DNA from: Fragum whitleyi
Lineage: Eukaryota > Mollusca > Bivalvia > Cardiida > Cardiidae
Direction: 5' to 3'
Assembly: GCA_948146395.1 (NCBI GenBank)
Contig: OX411549.1
Location: 34,122,693 to 34,186,692 of the forward strand
Length of the DNA: 64,000 nt
A model generated the notes under the pieces. It was not told where the DNA came from. It searched no databases and was given only the letters and a program-made list of their open reading frames with translations. Shown one piece after another: positions 20,801-35,800 of the stretch. The number at the start of each line of letters is the position of its first letter. Within the stretch, counting starts at the first letter, position 1. The position numbers were made by a program, and so were the translations under genes.

Positions 20801-23800
20801 AATTCATATGATAAATGGGCTATTGAAATAATCATAAGTGCATAACGCGAAAAAATTATCAAACACATGTCAACAAACTGCGTACAAATCTTGATTATAT
20901 TTACATGATCGAGTGACTTTCAAGTCAGGCAGCCCTTTTGACCACAAGTGCTGGAGTAGCGTCCGCCTTCAATCAAATACGGCCTTTGATTGCATATGCT
21001 TAATAAGAACAACAGCGTTTTGAAGAGTGATTCGATTTTTACGCGGGATGTCTCAGGAAACTAAATGGCTCACGGGCCGTTTTGGAACAATTTTAATCCA
21101 TTGTTTATTTTCCTTGATCATAATCCCGATCAAAAATGTTCACAAATGAGTATGCGTTACTTCCATCGGACAGCTACCTAGCAATTTAAGGTAGTCTGAC
21201 ACTAATTTTTAGGAGTCACAGACTACCGTTAGTGTCGAACCCTGCAATGGACTCAATAAATTGGATCTTAGGGTCCTTTCTTAAATTTGGGAGTCCCTGC
21301 CTTAGATGAAGACTATTTCATTGTGGCTCTAGATTTGTATTGTGTAAATTAATAGCTATGCCTTGGTTAAAGGTGAAAAAAATTGATGGAATGATATTAA
21401 CTTTTGAGGCTCAACTTCAGGAAAGAATTGTTTAAGACAGTCTTCAATGCTCTTCTGAATTTGTTCCTCAGAAAAGACTATAGGACTCACATCACACAGT
21501 TTTCAGGGTCCTTGCTACTTATTTTTGCACCTCAAGCACTTAAAATGCATCCCTTAAAACACTACTCTAGGAGCTGCAAATGGCATCATCAGAGGCAAAG
21601 CGAAACAATTTTGGGTTTGTCCTCTTTTTTCTTCTTGTAACAATTGTAAGTCTGAACAGTTAACAATCAACTCAGCCTATTGAATAACTTAGTAAGGTCA
21701 ACTCAGTCCCAATAAATTGTCTACAGTTACAAAGATTTTATTGCATAGTCTTGCATGAAATATTCAAAAGTTTTGTACAAATGATGTTGTTATATGCTGA
21801 TTTATCTTTATTATTTTGAAAATTTTATTTTGTGTTTTCAACATTGTCATAAAGAAACATTTGAATATGTGCGCAGGGATAAGTTAGATCTAACCTTTCC
21901 AATTATCATTGTTTCAGGATGTGCAGAAACACTCAGTGCACACACTTGTGTTTAGATCACTGAAGAGAACTCATGACATGTTTATATCAGAACAAGGAAG
22001 TATACCCTTGAAAGATGACAGAAGGTGAGAACAACCATTCAATACATGCTAGTGTTGGGCAATTGGTTTCAAATCATAATAAGTCTTACTGTCAATCTAG
22101 AGGTCCCAGGTTCGATTACCCCTACCCATTACAGCGGTACTCATTCTTTCCAACTACATGTATTTGTCTCTCACCAATGGGTTGATAATCATAGAGCTAT
22201 TTGAGATAGCAGCTGGAGGCTAGGAAAGGATGTGGAGGTTGTACTTGTGAGAGAAATACCAGGACTTTATTGTTAGGTGCCGCAATTGAAAGCGGCGTAA
22301 AACTCCATTCAATCAATCAGTCAAATCACAATCCATAATTGGTTTTTAGTTGGAAGAGTAAATCAACTAATGATCAATTACAAGTACAATCGTTTTCTAA
22401 GAAATTAATAATACAGCACTCCCAGTATCATCCTTTGAAGAATAGAATGAGAAGGTTTAGTTAATAATGACATAAAGACTTACTGCAGATTTTTCCACTA
22501 ACTTCATGAATCAGCATGAAACACTTGTAACTGCCTATAAACATATTTCACTAATATATAATGGCTCTCATTTTAGGAACTGATAAATCAATTATGAAAT
22601 TTCTTAGTCGATTATCACAATCAAAAGCCCAAACCAACTCATTATCGATTATAATCAATTAATCTGCCCATAACTAATACATACTCTTGTATTTTGCATT
22701 TTTATACCCCCTCCCCCCTAAACTATTTTTGTGGGTTTATAGAAGTCAGTTTGTTGGTTGGTTCGTCTGTCCATTGGTCCATCCGCCCAGCATTTTCTTT
22801 TCCACTCAATATCTCAGCAACTAATAGGTGGATTTCATTGAAACTTTCCAGATGTTATAAGTATCAGGCAAAGTTGTGCAAGTCATAATTATTCTTCTGA
22901 TCCATTGACTTTAGACAGAGTTCTGGCCCTTTGATGGAAAATGTTTTTTTTTTCATTATTGGCAAGCCCTTGTAGGAGGGTATTAGTCCGCTTTACGACA
23001 GTCTATTTTATGACCTGGCAGGGTTTGGCTTAGCCACAACATGATTTGCATAGTTTGCTTTTCAAAATATTTGTTTCTGTCTAAAGTTCATTGGCAATTA
23101 CTGTTTACGGTTGTATATAACTGTATCCTAAAACCAAAAGGTTTAACATGATTAGTAAAAGTTTTCATCATTCGGTTACCAAAACCTCCTAACTTAAGCT
23201 TGAAATACATACATACAGGATTATATATTTAAGTATGTGAACAGGTTTATCCCTGTGGTCTCAAAACAGATCATTTTGCCACATTATGACCCCTTAGGGC
23301 CCTACAAACTAGATTAAAATGTTTTCTAAAGCAATTTTGGGGGTCATTTCCTAAAAGTTGGGGTCCAAATTCAAAGAAAGAGGGCTCAGAAAAACCCTTT
23401 AAGTAATGTGAATGATAATTTTTTATGATTACAAATGTATTGTATAGTGTAGCTGGTTCAGGCTCAGATCAGATAAGACAAACTGATCAGAGTCAGCGCT
23501 TTTTAAGGTGGTTGTATATTCTTATCATCTTCTCCATTTTTCTGTCCATTCATCTGTACATCCTTTTCTTGTAAACACAACTCCTTTATTCTTGCATGGA
23601 TTTTCATAAAACTTTCACAGAATATTGCATATCATGTGACCTTTTGCATATTGCCAATTTGTCAGGGTATAGTGATATTCTGTAGAATATTTTCTGTTAC
23701 TGCATACCCTGTGACAACAGAACCTTTGATGATAATTAGTATAGTACGTTTGACTTCTATATGGACCAACCTTTTCATCAATTACATAAAACTGCATTTG

Positions 23801-26800
23801 AATGAAGGATTTGTATGTCGTAAAATCTTAATTTCAGCCTTAATACCATTCCAAAAAATATTTTTTTTAATAAAAGATAGTTTCAAAATAATGACTAGAT
23901 GTCTATCTAGTTAATGCTAATATTTTCGCATTTTCTGCTCTTAAACACAAGGGGTGATAGAGGCTGTTCAGTTGTAAGAAAATGTAAACATATAGTAAAA
24001 ACAGGTGGTTTTTATACTAAACATTTGACAGAAGAAATTTCCATTATTCCTTATTTTGAATTGCTAATTAGCATATCGACGGTAATGTCATCTTTAGTTA
24101 ACATGTAGATGGACAAATAAAATCTTTATTTTGAAAAACAAAATTGTATATAGTGTAAGATGAAAAATATAATACAACAAGAAAAATAATGGGTTTCATT
24201 AGTTCGGTTCTGATATTTTCGGCAAAATGTTGGTCCATATAGAAGTCAAACAGACTATAAACCTACCTACTAGTTGCTACCAAACTGACTCAAAGTTTCT
24301 TTATAAAAATCAGTCTTAGACATTGCAGCATTTGACATGAGCAGAAGTTTGATACCTTGGCTTATGTAATAAACTTTACTGCACAAATATTGGTTCATGA
24401 AACATTAGCCTGTTGTGTGGGTAAAAGAATGACATTTCAATCATTAACAAGAAAATCTGTTTTTCAATGCTTTGAAAAATAAAGGACTTCAAGAAAAGGA
24501 GAATTAAGTGTTTTTAGCTCACCTGAGCACGAAGTGCTCAAGGTGAGCTTTTGTGGTCCCATGATGTCCGGCGTCCGTCATGCGTCATGCGTCGTGCGTC
24601 GTCAACATTTACCTTGTAGACACTCTAGAAGCCATATTTTTTGCTCAATCAACCTGAAAATCGGTCAGAATGATTGTCTTGATGAAATCTCGGTCAAGTT
24701 CGAAATTGGGTCAAGTGGGGTCAAAATGAGGTCACAGGGTCAAATATTAGAAAAACCTTGTAGACACTCTAGAAGCCATATTTTTTGCTCAATCAACCTG
24801 AAAATTGGTCAGAATGATTGTCTTGATGAAATCTCGGACAAGTTCAAAATTGGGTCAAGTGGGGTCAAAAATGAGGTCACAGGGTCAAATATTAGAAAAA
24901 CCTTGTAGACACTCTAGAAGCCATATTTTTTGCTCAATCAACCTGAAAATTGGTCAGAATGATTGTCTTGATGAAATCTTGGACAAGTTTAAAATTGGGT
25001 CAAGTGGGGTCAAAAATGAGGTCACGAAGTCAAATATTAGAAAAACCTTGTAGACACTCTAGAAGCCATATTTTTTGCTCAATCAACCTGAAAATTGGTC
25101 AGAATGATTGTCTTGATGAAATCTTGGACAAGTTCCAAATTGGGTCAAAAATGAGGTCACGAGGTCAAATATTAGAAAAACCTTGTAGACACTCTAGAAG
25201 CCATATTTTTTGCTCAATCAACCTAAAAATTGGTCAGAATGATTGTCTTGATAAAATCTTGGACTAGTTCAAAATTGGGTCAGGTGGGGTCAAAAATGAG
25301 GTCACGGTGTCAAATATTAGAAAAACTTTGTAGACACTCTATGAGCCATATTTTTTGCTCAATCAATCTGAAAATTGGTCAGAATGATTGTCTTGATGAA
25401 GTCTAGGTAAAGTTTGAATTATGGTCAAATGGGAATAAAAATAAGGACACAGGTTCAAGTTTTAGAAAAACCTCGTAGACACTCACTCTTTAAGCCATAA
25501 TTCTGCTCAATCAACTTGAAAATTGGTCAGAATGACTTTCTTGATGAACTTGGGTCAAGTGGGGTCACAAACGAGGTCACAGGGTCAAATCTTAGAAAAT
25601 CCTTGTAGACACTCTAGAGGCCATAAGTTTTGCCCTATCATCCAGAGAATTAGCCAGATTGTCTTGCCAAGACAATTCAAATGAGTACTCACAACATAAG
25701 GTTTTCACTTAGAAATAAAGATTTTAAACTGGCTTTACCTCTTCTTATTTGTACCTCTGGCTTTCTTTATGAATTTCAGTGAATGGTATAAGAAAATGAC
25801 CAAGATAAACGATGAATATGGGTCTGTGAAAAATCTGCCAAAAGAGGGTGGAAAGAAACAAATGTCAAATGGAGTCCCAAATCCTTACACAAGTCAATCA
25901 TGGACAGGTAGTTTCTTGCATATTAAGGCCCATTAAGGTACATGACCCTTAACCCTTGTCATGCTGAACCCGGAATATTTCTTCTTTAGCAGGTGGTAAA
26001 GACAAAGATCAGCCTGCACATTATGTGCAGTCTGATTTTAGTCTATACCACCTGTTTTTCCCATTTCAAGGCAGCATTGTTCTTGAAATTGATTTTCAAA
26101 AAGAAAGATTCCCTACACCCTTGGATTCTTGGGCTTTCAGTTCTTTGATATGAGTGGCATTCTTTAAGAGGATTTTAATTCAGGATGACAAGGGTTAATA
26201 GTTCTGCAACATTTTGGAACTGGAGATCTTTCACAATGTTGATGGAGGTCTTCTAATGATATTATTAGGAAACCTCAGTTAACACTGTTGAAGTTCATTA
26301 CTTCTGAAATGTTGTGGAACTGTAAAAAGTCCACTACCTTAACCCATTCTTACACAATTCCTTTTTAAACCCTTCCTTTCATTAAATTAGGGTAAGAAAA
26401 CATTATGGTAAAAAACAAACAGATTGCTTGTTTAACATATTTTGCACTTTACACATTTTTTTCTACCCAGAAAAGATAAAAGGTTAGTTCTTTCAATTTG
26501 GATCTGATTAAGAATTGTTGTGGTGTGGTAATGGGTTAAGGGATCTTCTGTAGCTAAAGGTAGTGGACCCATAATAGATACGCAATGTATCAGCAGTCAT
26601 GAACTGTAACAGTGTAAACAGAGGTTTCCTAATGATTTTCATTGGGAAACCTCGGTTAACACTGTGAATGATCATATGGTCCGAAATGTTGTGGAACTCT
26701 TACGGATCCACTACCTTAATGGTGAGGTCTGCAGGCACTTGACTTAGGGTGAACGGAAGGAACTGTGATATACCTGACATTTGATGGCCTGTTTGGGATC

Positions 26801-29800
26801 ATCTTGGATCTCAGATTAAAATATATTGGATTTGGTTGAGATCTATTAGATTCTTTCCGACTATTTGTCTCTCACTAATGGGTTGATAATCATAGACCTA
26901 TGTGAGATAGCAGCTGGAGGCTAGGAAAGGATGTGGTGGTTGTACTGGTGAGAGAAATAACAGGAAACCATTGTTAGGTGCTCCAGCCGCCGCCGCAATA
27001 TATCTGAAAAAATGTTGAAAGCGGCGTAAAACTCCATTCAATCAATAGAGATCTACTAGAGAATGTGATTTTGTATAAAGATGTGATGGAGACAATGAAA
27101 GAAGTCATTCTACATAAACTAAAAAAAAATAATTATTATTTACTCTTATTTTCAGCTCGGCTGTTTTCGAAGAAAACCCGAGGTATTGCTATAGCCTCCG
27201 TGTCGTTGTCGTCGTTGGCGTCGTGGTTGGCATCGTCGTACGAAAACTTTGACATTTTGTTATATCTCTGGTTCTACTGAAGGCATTCACTTGAAACTTG
27301 GCACACATGTTCACCATCAAAAAAACAACCTATACTATCAAGGGAGATAACTCTAGATGCATATTGTGCAAATTATGCCCCTTTTTCGACATAGATTTTT
27401 TCCCACCATCCAGCCCACGACAGCCGAGCGTACGCACTCGTAGGCCGTGCTCTTGTTGTTTTGTCCCCTTCAAAGCAGATTTTACCATAAGCAATTCATG
27501 GTCAAGGGTCAATGTCTCCTGAAATTGGAATGATAGCTTAACCCTTGTCATGCTGAATAAATTTTGGCTAAAAATTTTCATCAAAACCAATAGGAAAAAA
27601 CACTGAAAGCTCCAACTGTAGGTCAATTTTTATCTGAAAAACTAAATCTATTGACAATTCTGGTTTGAAAGTGAGAAACAGGTGGTGTAGCCTAACATCA
27701 GACTGCACATATGTGCAGGCTGATGTTGGTCTACAGCTCCTGCCAAAGCAGGAATATTCCGGGTTCAGCTTGACGAGTGTTAAGCCCTGTCTTGTTCTTA
27801 TTTCAAAAAATAATTGTGCAAGAAGGTAGAAGAGTAAATTTACATGCAGAAAAATCTACAAAGTAAGTTTCAAACATGGGTATTCAAGACATTCTGACCA
27901 GGGTCTAAATATTATGCTATTTCTAGATGGTCCCATTTGAGATGAGATGGGTCTCATTTTATAATGTCAATTATTTCCTTGCAAATCATCCAAGATAGAT
28001 AAAGTATGAACAACCACAAAAAGATAATACAGATGTAATTTGTAATGTACAAATGCACATGTATTTGTTAGTTATTCATCACTTTCTTGTATTCAAATAA
28101 AACTAATTGGTTGGTAAAGAATTGGATAAAGTGTGTAAGAAAGGTTTTATTTTCGTTCCCTTTAGATGCTTCAAATCCAGCTGGCAGAACAGGATCTGAA
28201 TTAGTATTGTATGAGGAGCAACAAAGGTATGCTTAACTCTTTCAATGAAAGACTTCTTCAACTATACTTGTCATAGGGACAAGGATCATCAATCACATTA
28301 TTCTCTGAGCTATTCACCCTTTGGTAAAAATTATACTCTCAAATTCTTTCTGATATACCTCTGAAATCTCTATCTGGATATATCTTCTTATGATTAATGC
28401 TTGCAGGTTCTATTCAACATATGGACAGTGAGCCTTTATTCAGTACTAATTTTCTGAAACAAAATATCCCTCAATTTGATGTCCTTTTGCTTCCCCCTTT
28501 ATTTTATGATAAATTTCCTCTAAATATAAGTTATCAAATGATGGTCATAACGATTAAGGTCAAGGCGAATTGTTGAATCTTTATCCGGAAAACTAATGCT
28601 AAAAACAACATTTTTATATAACTCAAAAACTACATGCATTAAAGTGCAATGTTCATCAATATACATGATTTAATCTAAAGGTCATGAGACATGTAGAAGG
28701 TTATTGTTCAATATCAAACTTGTAATAAATGCTGTTGGGTTAATCATTATGTGTATTATTTCCATACAGGCAAGAATCACAAAGGTCAGCAGGACAAGAT
28801 CCCACAAAGGTAATTCAAGTAAACTTGATGATTATGTGCTAGATCTAGATAGAGGATATTGAATGAGTCATTGAATACTGAATACTGAATTTATTAAACA
28901 AGTCATCTATAAACAGATAAAAACGAGGCTATGCTGAGTTTTTATCTGTGTTAGATGACAGGTTTAATAAATTCTGTATTTTATGAGCGCAAATTTGATA
29001 TTCTATTTATAATATGACCCAAATTTTTGTGAAAAAATCATCAAAATTCTTGAAATTCGACATTTCAATTTTCCGCGAAACTTATTACGCCGTTTAAAAC
29101 TGATGCCACAATATATACACTATGACGTCATTTTCACGGTTACAAAATAGCGTTACTATACGCTCTGAGCTCATTTACATAGTTATTCCACTAGTGTAAT
29201 AACACTTGTGTAATATCAAAAAAATTCAACGGGTTTATTTCACTCCGGCGACGTAGGTCATATTATAATGGTATTTATAGTTTTCTATTGCTCCCTGCTT
29301 TACTTATGGTCATAGATAGGGAATGACATTTTAACCCTTCTCCTGCTGTTCACGGCAATTCCTGTTGTACATAAAGCTTTCACAAACAGTTTAAACAAAG
29401 ATTAACCTGCACAGACATTCAGTTTGATATAAGCCTACTGATGAATTCCTACTTAATCATTGCAGGAAAATTCTTGAACCCAGACTGTTTTAAATGCCCT
29501 AAAAATGTGCATTTTGTATTAAACAAACATTACTTTCAACAGGAAAAGGGTTGAAAAGCTTTACTGAAAGGAAACATGAAAAGAAAATTATTTGTCAAGC
29601 TTAGTACTGGACAGTGATATCTTGGAATCTAACAAATGAGAAATCAGGCTTCAAAAAACAGAGAGGCTATTCAAGGCAACTCTGTACAATAAACAAAATT
29701 AATAATCTCAGGATCCAGAAAACTGATATGTTGTATAGGAGAAATGTTGAGAGAACTATCATTTTTGAAGTGTGTGATTATTGAAAAATTGACCAAAAAA

Positions 29801-32800
29801 CTTAACAAGATAAGCATTAAATATTATCCTTTCAGGCTCTGGTGAATGTTGGATCACAACAAGCCTTAGTACCCAAAAAAGCGCCAACTATGCCTAAACC
29901 ACAGTGGCATGCACCATGGAAATTATACAGGGTGTGTACTTCTTTCATGATTTTATATTCTGTTCTGATAATCTTTGTTTCAAGCTTTTTTTTATGCCCC
30001 CGTATCGAGAGATCGGGGGCATATTGTTTTACTCATGTCCGTCTGTCTGTCCGTCCGTCTGTCCGAAAACTTAACCCGAAAACTTAACCTTGCCAATATC
30101 TTCAAGCCTATTCAAGATACAAAGCTAATATTAGGCATGATGATAGATCTCAATGATCTGCATCTGCTGGTACCAAAGTCATGGTCATGTGACAAGGTCA
30201 AGGTCATCTGTCAAGGTCAAACTTTGAAAAAAAATGCTGTTTCGGGGGCATTTGTGTTTCAGAAACACATCTTGTTGTTCATAAGTTAAAATCTTGTTCT
30301 AGAATTGCTGTTTGAATTTAAGTAACGACATAATTCATAATCAGACCAAAAATAGATATCATTCATTTTTCACAAATAATAATTAGCTCAGATTTAAACT
30401 CAATAGCTGTTACATATATCTTGTTTGAAATACAAAAACATTATATATTTATAAATTTTATTAAGTATATTAGTATGAGATAAACTTATAAAGATTGAAA
30501 TTAAACACAGATACTGCACAAAAAATACACAATCTAATTACATTAAGTATGGTGTGCAGACATTCAGAATGGTGCTCATGTAAGAGTGTTTAAGTTATAA
30601 ATGTACATTTCAACCCCTCTTATTCTATCTTCATTTTATTAGCTCGGCTGTTTTCAGAGAAAACATGAGGTATTGCTATAGCCTTGGTGTTGTTTGTCGT
30701 TGCCATTGTTGTTGTGTAAAAACTTTGACACTTCGTGATATCTCTGGTTCTACTGAAGGCATTCAATTGAAACTTGGCACACATGTTCACCATCAACAGA
30801 GCAGCCTATACTATCAAGGGAGATAACTCTAGATGCATTTTTTGCAAATTATGCCCCCTTTTCATCCAGCACTCAACAGCCATAGGCGGTGCTCGTTTTC
30901 TTTTCCTGATGAACAGAAATGTTTGGCAGACAGTAAAGATTAGGATCAGCCTGCACAGATGTGTAGGCTGATCTAAGCATACACTGCCTGCTTTCAACTT
31001 TATTACTTTTGGAAAACTTTAGCCTGGCTGGTTAAAAGCATGTCCTTAAGAAAAAAGATTCCTTGGAAAAAAAATCGATTCAGTAGAATTCAAGATAGAT
31101 TTATTCTTGAAGAAGGCAAATGTTTAAACTTCAGGTTATTAGTGGTCATTTAGGCTGGGTTAGATGTCTGGCATTTGAACCCGGAAATCAGTGGTTTGTG
31201 ACTGGAGCAGCTGATAGAGTTATCAAGGTAGGCTACCCAATAGAAGACTTCTTAGGTAGAGTGACAATAAATTAACTATAACCCTTGCAGTCTGAATGAA
31301 ATAACACAGTGGTAACATAGCTAGAATTCAACATGCTTGAAATATCATGCTGTCATGCACGCGACCAAAAGCTTGTAACTACAGCTAGAATTAAGCTATT
31401 GTTACTAGTAGAGCTGGGACAAGCTGAGTTTTTGCTAGTCTGAAATTTTTTGAGGTCATAAATGACTTACTACCCAAATTTTTGAGGGTCATACATATTT
31501 CTGTGGGGTCATTGTTTTACATGACTTCAAAAGTTTATTCAAATTGACATATACACTGCCCTCCAAAAGTTTCTTCACACACACTTCTTTTAAAGATCTT
31601 TAGCTTAAGTAATTTAAAACAAAGTTTTATATTATTTTTATTAATAAAATGTATACTTTATATCTTTATTGCAATGTATCAATTAAGAAGCAATACCAGA
31701 AATGGCAAAATCATGTAAAATCGACAAAATCAGAATAGTTCACCATTTTGCCAAATTTTCTATCAAGGGGATCAACTTCTGTCAATATTTAGTGTAGCCT
31801 CCATTAGCAAGTAAGACAGTCTGAATGCATCTAGGCATGCTGTTTACAAGTCTCTCACAACGTTCCACTGATAATCAGCATTTTCTCCCTTTGTCTCAAT
31901 ATTTTCTGTTATACATTGTTCTAAAATAGTATCTTTATCAACAGTCATTTTGTCGTCTAAAGTAGCGTTCAAACAGGAATAATCAGATTTTAAGTAATAA
32001 AAACTAATCTATAACTTTGTTTAAAAAGATTAAAGCTGAAAAACTTATAAATGAAATGTGTGTGAAGGATCTTTTGGAGGGCAGTGTATTTATTTTCTCT
32101 ACAGTGCTCTTTAATGCATGTATTTTTTAGTAAAAAACAATATTATTAAGTGACTCCATATAAATTTTGTAAAAAAAAAATGGAACAAAAATCACTGAAT
32201 ACTTCTTCTAAACTTCATTTGGTATTCCAGATTTGGGAGTATTTTTTTGATCTGGTGTATCTCGGATTGTATGTTGTGAATTCTATATTTCAGATATGGG
32301 ACCTTGCCTCAGGCACCCTAAAGCTGTCACTAACAGGACATATCAGTGCTGTTAGAGGTGTAGTAGTCAGTCCCAGACAGCCCTATTTGTTCTCTTGTGG
32401 GGAGGATAAAAAAGTCATGTGTTGGGATTTAGAATACAATAAAGTGAGTATTTCATATGCTAGCCAGATATTTTAGTTTATCCCAGTGTAGTAAACATGG
32501 CTTGTAACCTATCAAAAGTGAAAACTTAAATTTTTAGTTTACATTACAGAAGCTAAATTTCTTGAAATATGAGTATATGATGTTATTATAGATTTGAATT
32601 GGTTTAAACCTATTTATTTTATATGTGAAACAAGTCCTTACCAATGAGATAAATCCCTCTCAATCCTGATTCCTGTAAAATTCACCTATGCATGCACTGA
32701 GTGTGGGCCAATGAATGGACCAAGATTTACAACCTCTAGGAATTGAACTCGGGGGAAATTCTACCTCTTGACCACAGACACCACAAATCTAAGATTTTAG

Positions 32801-35800
32801 ATTAATAAGGGCAAAACCTGCCGACAAAACTCAACTTTAAATTTGGATTCATGGTTGGCTAGGCAAATGCTACAGTACAGACCTCAACAATCCCGAATCA
32901 TATTTGAAAACAGGACAAAGATAAATGAAAGACAGAAATTTAGCCAGGTTTAATGGTATCAGTAAAGAAATAATGAGAGTTTCATTGTAAATGTAAGTCT
33001 ATTCAATTTGTTTTGAACATGAAACTTATAAGGATGTCTAGATTAGACACATTTTAACTGACAGGGAGACATTACTTGTTTCATCCTAAAACAAAATACA
33101 GTAAATCTCGCTCGAGCGACCATGTCCTTAAGCTACTGTTAACAAAATCTCCTTCTTTAAATCAAAATATCTTAAAAAGTAGGTACTGTTGGCTTAAATT
33201 TATTGAAAATGAAATTATGTTGTATAAATTCACCAGAATTGTCTCAATGAGACGATTCTATTGAGTTTTAACAACATAGGATTATTGAGAATTTCACAAA
33301 AATAGGCATATTTAATCAAAGAAGTATGTTTCTTATTTGTAAACAAACATGTATTAAGCGCCCAAACAGCTTTTTGTGGGCCCATTAGTAAGGGCTTAAA
33401 GGATTTTGAATTAATTTTACTATATATTTTCCCAGGTGATAAGAAACTATCATGGTCATCTATCAGCTTGTTATTCCATAGACATCCATCCAACTATAGA
33501 TGTTATAGCTACCTGTGGTAGAGACAGTACTTGTAGGGTAAATATTGTATACTTAAAGGATATTAAATTAGTGGTCATTGAATACTGAATTTATTAAATG
33601 AGTCATCTATAAACAGATAAAAACGAGACTGTTCCAAGATTTTCTGTTATAGACGACGATTCTAATTAATTTCTTAGTTTATGAGCACAAATTTGATATT
33701 CTATTTGTAATATGACTTGATTTTTTGCAATAAATTGAGAAAGTTCATGAAATTTATCAATTCAATATACATCACAAAACATTTAAAGTCATTTGCAATA
33801 TGACGTCAGCAAATTCAAAATGATGTCATTTTCACAACAAAAATAGAGGAGTTATTCAGCTTGTGTAATAACACCCGTGTTATATCAAAAACATTCATTG
33901 GGGTTATTTCACTTCCTTGACAAAGGACATATTATACTTTACTTAATCATCTGTTATACATTCATTTATTCCATATTGAATTATCTGCATGATACTATGT
34001 TGGGAATATATAACAGTCAGCTTGTTGGTTGGTTGGTGAATTAGTCTGTAGATTTATGCTCACAAAAACCTTCTTTCTGTCTGTAGAGAATTATTTCTTC
34101 TCATCAAGATGAAATAGTAGGTATATGAATTGATACATTTTGTGACCCGTCAAACGAGAAGGAACCATTTGGGAACTACGTAAAATACATTTTGGAAATA
34201 AGATTGGATCCAGGATTGGTCAACCAGAAGGCAGATTTCAGAAAAAAAATAGGAAAGTAGAATAATCATTCTGGATTCAGAAATCGTGTTATATGCAAAA
34301 AGTTTTGATCCTGGTCAGACTGCGCAGTCTGACCAGGATCTACACTTTACGCTCTTCCCAGATTGTCCCTTTTTGCATGACAGGTCACATTTGTATATGA
34401 TTTACAGGTGTACCATTAACTATATTTTCATTAATTCTATCGAACTTGACTTGATCTTTTTTTTACAATATTTGACAGATCTGGGATATGAGAACAAAGG
34501 CATGTGTACATACATTAGTGGGACACACAAACACGGTGGCAGAGGTTAGATGTCAGGCAGCCGAACCACAGGTATTTGCTTATAATTTTCGTAGAAAACA
34601 ATTCGATGGCTCAGCGTGAAATGGTTGTAACTCCCTATAAACATATAGGGAGTTACAACTGTTTCGCGCTGAGCCATCAAATTACTTTATTCTGGATCAT
34701 TCCACTGGGTGACAAATTTATTTACCATAAAGGCTCTAATACAACCCTGGTGTTTTATTAGAATCTTTACATTTTTATTTTAAAGGGTAAGGTTATATTA
34801 GAGTCTCAGATGTTTCAATACAAAAGATATTCACTACAACTGCAAAGTCGAGATCAAAACCAAAGGTGATACATGAATGAATTCAATTGACCATAGTATT
34901 GGAGTGAAGTTTTCAGGCCTATTGAATAATCCACTATAATACACTTAGAAAATCAAAGAAAACTTATCACAAATCATTTGTTTAAGCATTGAACACAAAA
35001 GCTTAATATTTTGGTGGGGATAAGTTACATTGACCCTCTGTATGATTCAGGTTATAACTGGTAGTCATGATTGTACAATACGACTGTGGGATCTGGCAGC
35101 TGGGAGGTCAAAGGTCACACTTACTAATCACAAGAAAAGTGTGAGAAGTGTTTGTTTACATCCCACACAGTAAGTCACTTTTCTCTGTTTACAATATAAA
35201 TGTTTTTATTTGTGGGTGTAAACTCTAAATAGTGAAAAGATGGGCTTTGCAACGTTTTGTAAGTAATAAACTTTAAGAGTGTTAACCGAGGTTTCCAAAT
35301 GATTTTCATTAGGAAAACCTTGGTGTACATTGTGAAAGGTCATGAGTTACAAAATATTGCAAAACTATTTCAGTTCCACTACCTCAAAAGTTGGTGTTGG
35401 CATTAGGCTTTTCTGGTCTTTACCTTTGTCATATATATTATATATTTTCAAGACATTCACTTAAAAGTTAAATTTGTGTTTGCTTTAAAATGTGACCAAT
35501 TCATTATAATACGCCCGAAGGGTCGTATTATGTTATGGCCTCGGTCATCCGTCTGTCTGTCCATCCATTAGCAATTTTCGTGTGCGCAATTCCTCCTAAA
35601 CTATCAATGGGAATGAGCTGAAACTTGGCACAATTACTCCTTATGATGTCTAGTTGTGCATAAGACCTTTGAAATTCAAATCGCTCCAGTCATTCCTGAG
35701 AAACCTTGAATTATCTGCCCTTGAATATAACCAAAATCAGTGTTTTTTGTGTTCGCAACTCCTCCTGAACTATAAATGGGAATGAGGGGAAACTACACAC

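Noticed and set aside
22081..22140. tRNA gene (B-box-like GGTTCGATTACC)
   Set aside because: No cloverleaf; the sequence belongs to a SINE with a target-site duplication.
24534..25267. Overlapping open frames repeating [18 protein letters not shown]
   Set aside because: They come from the 145-bp tandem array; the frame rotates between units and there is no start or splice context.
24511..25690. CRISPR-like array
   Set aside because: Units are directly adjacent without unique spacers, and the genome is eukaryotic.
29842..30289. Frames running from PLRG1 exon 6 into the intron
   Set aside because: They read through a clear donor (GTGTGT at 29932) into a GGGGGCAT-hairpin repeat.
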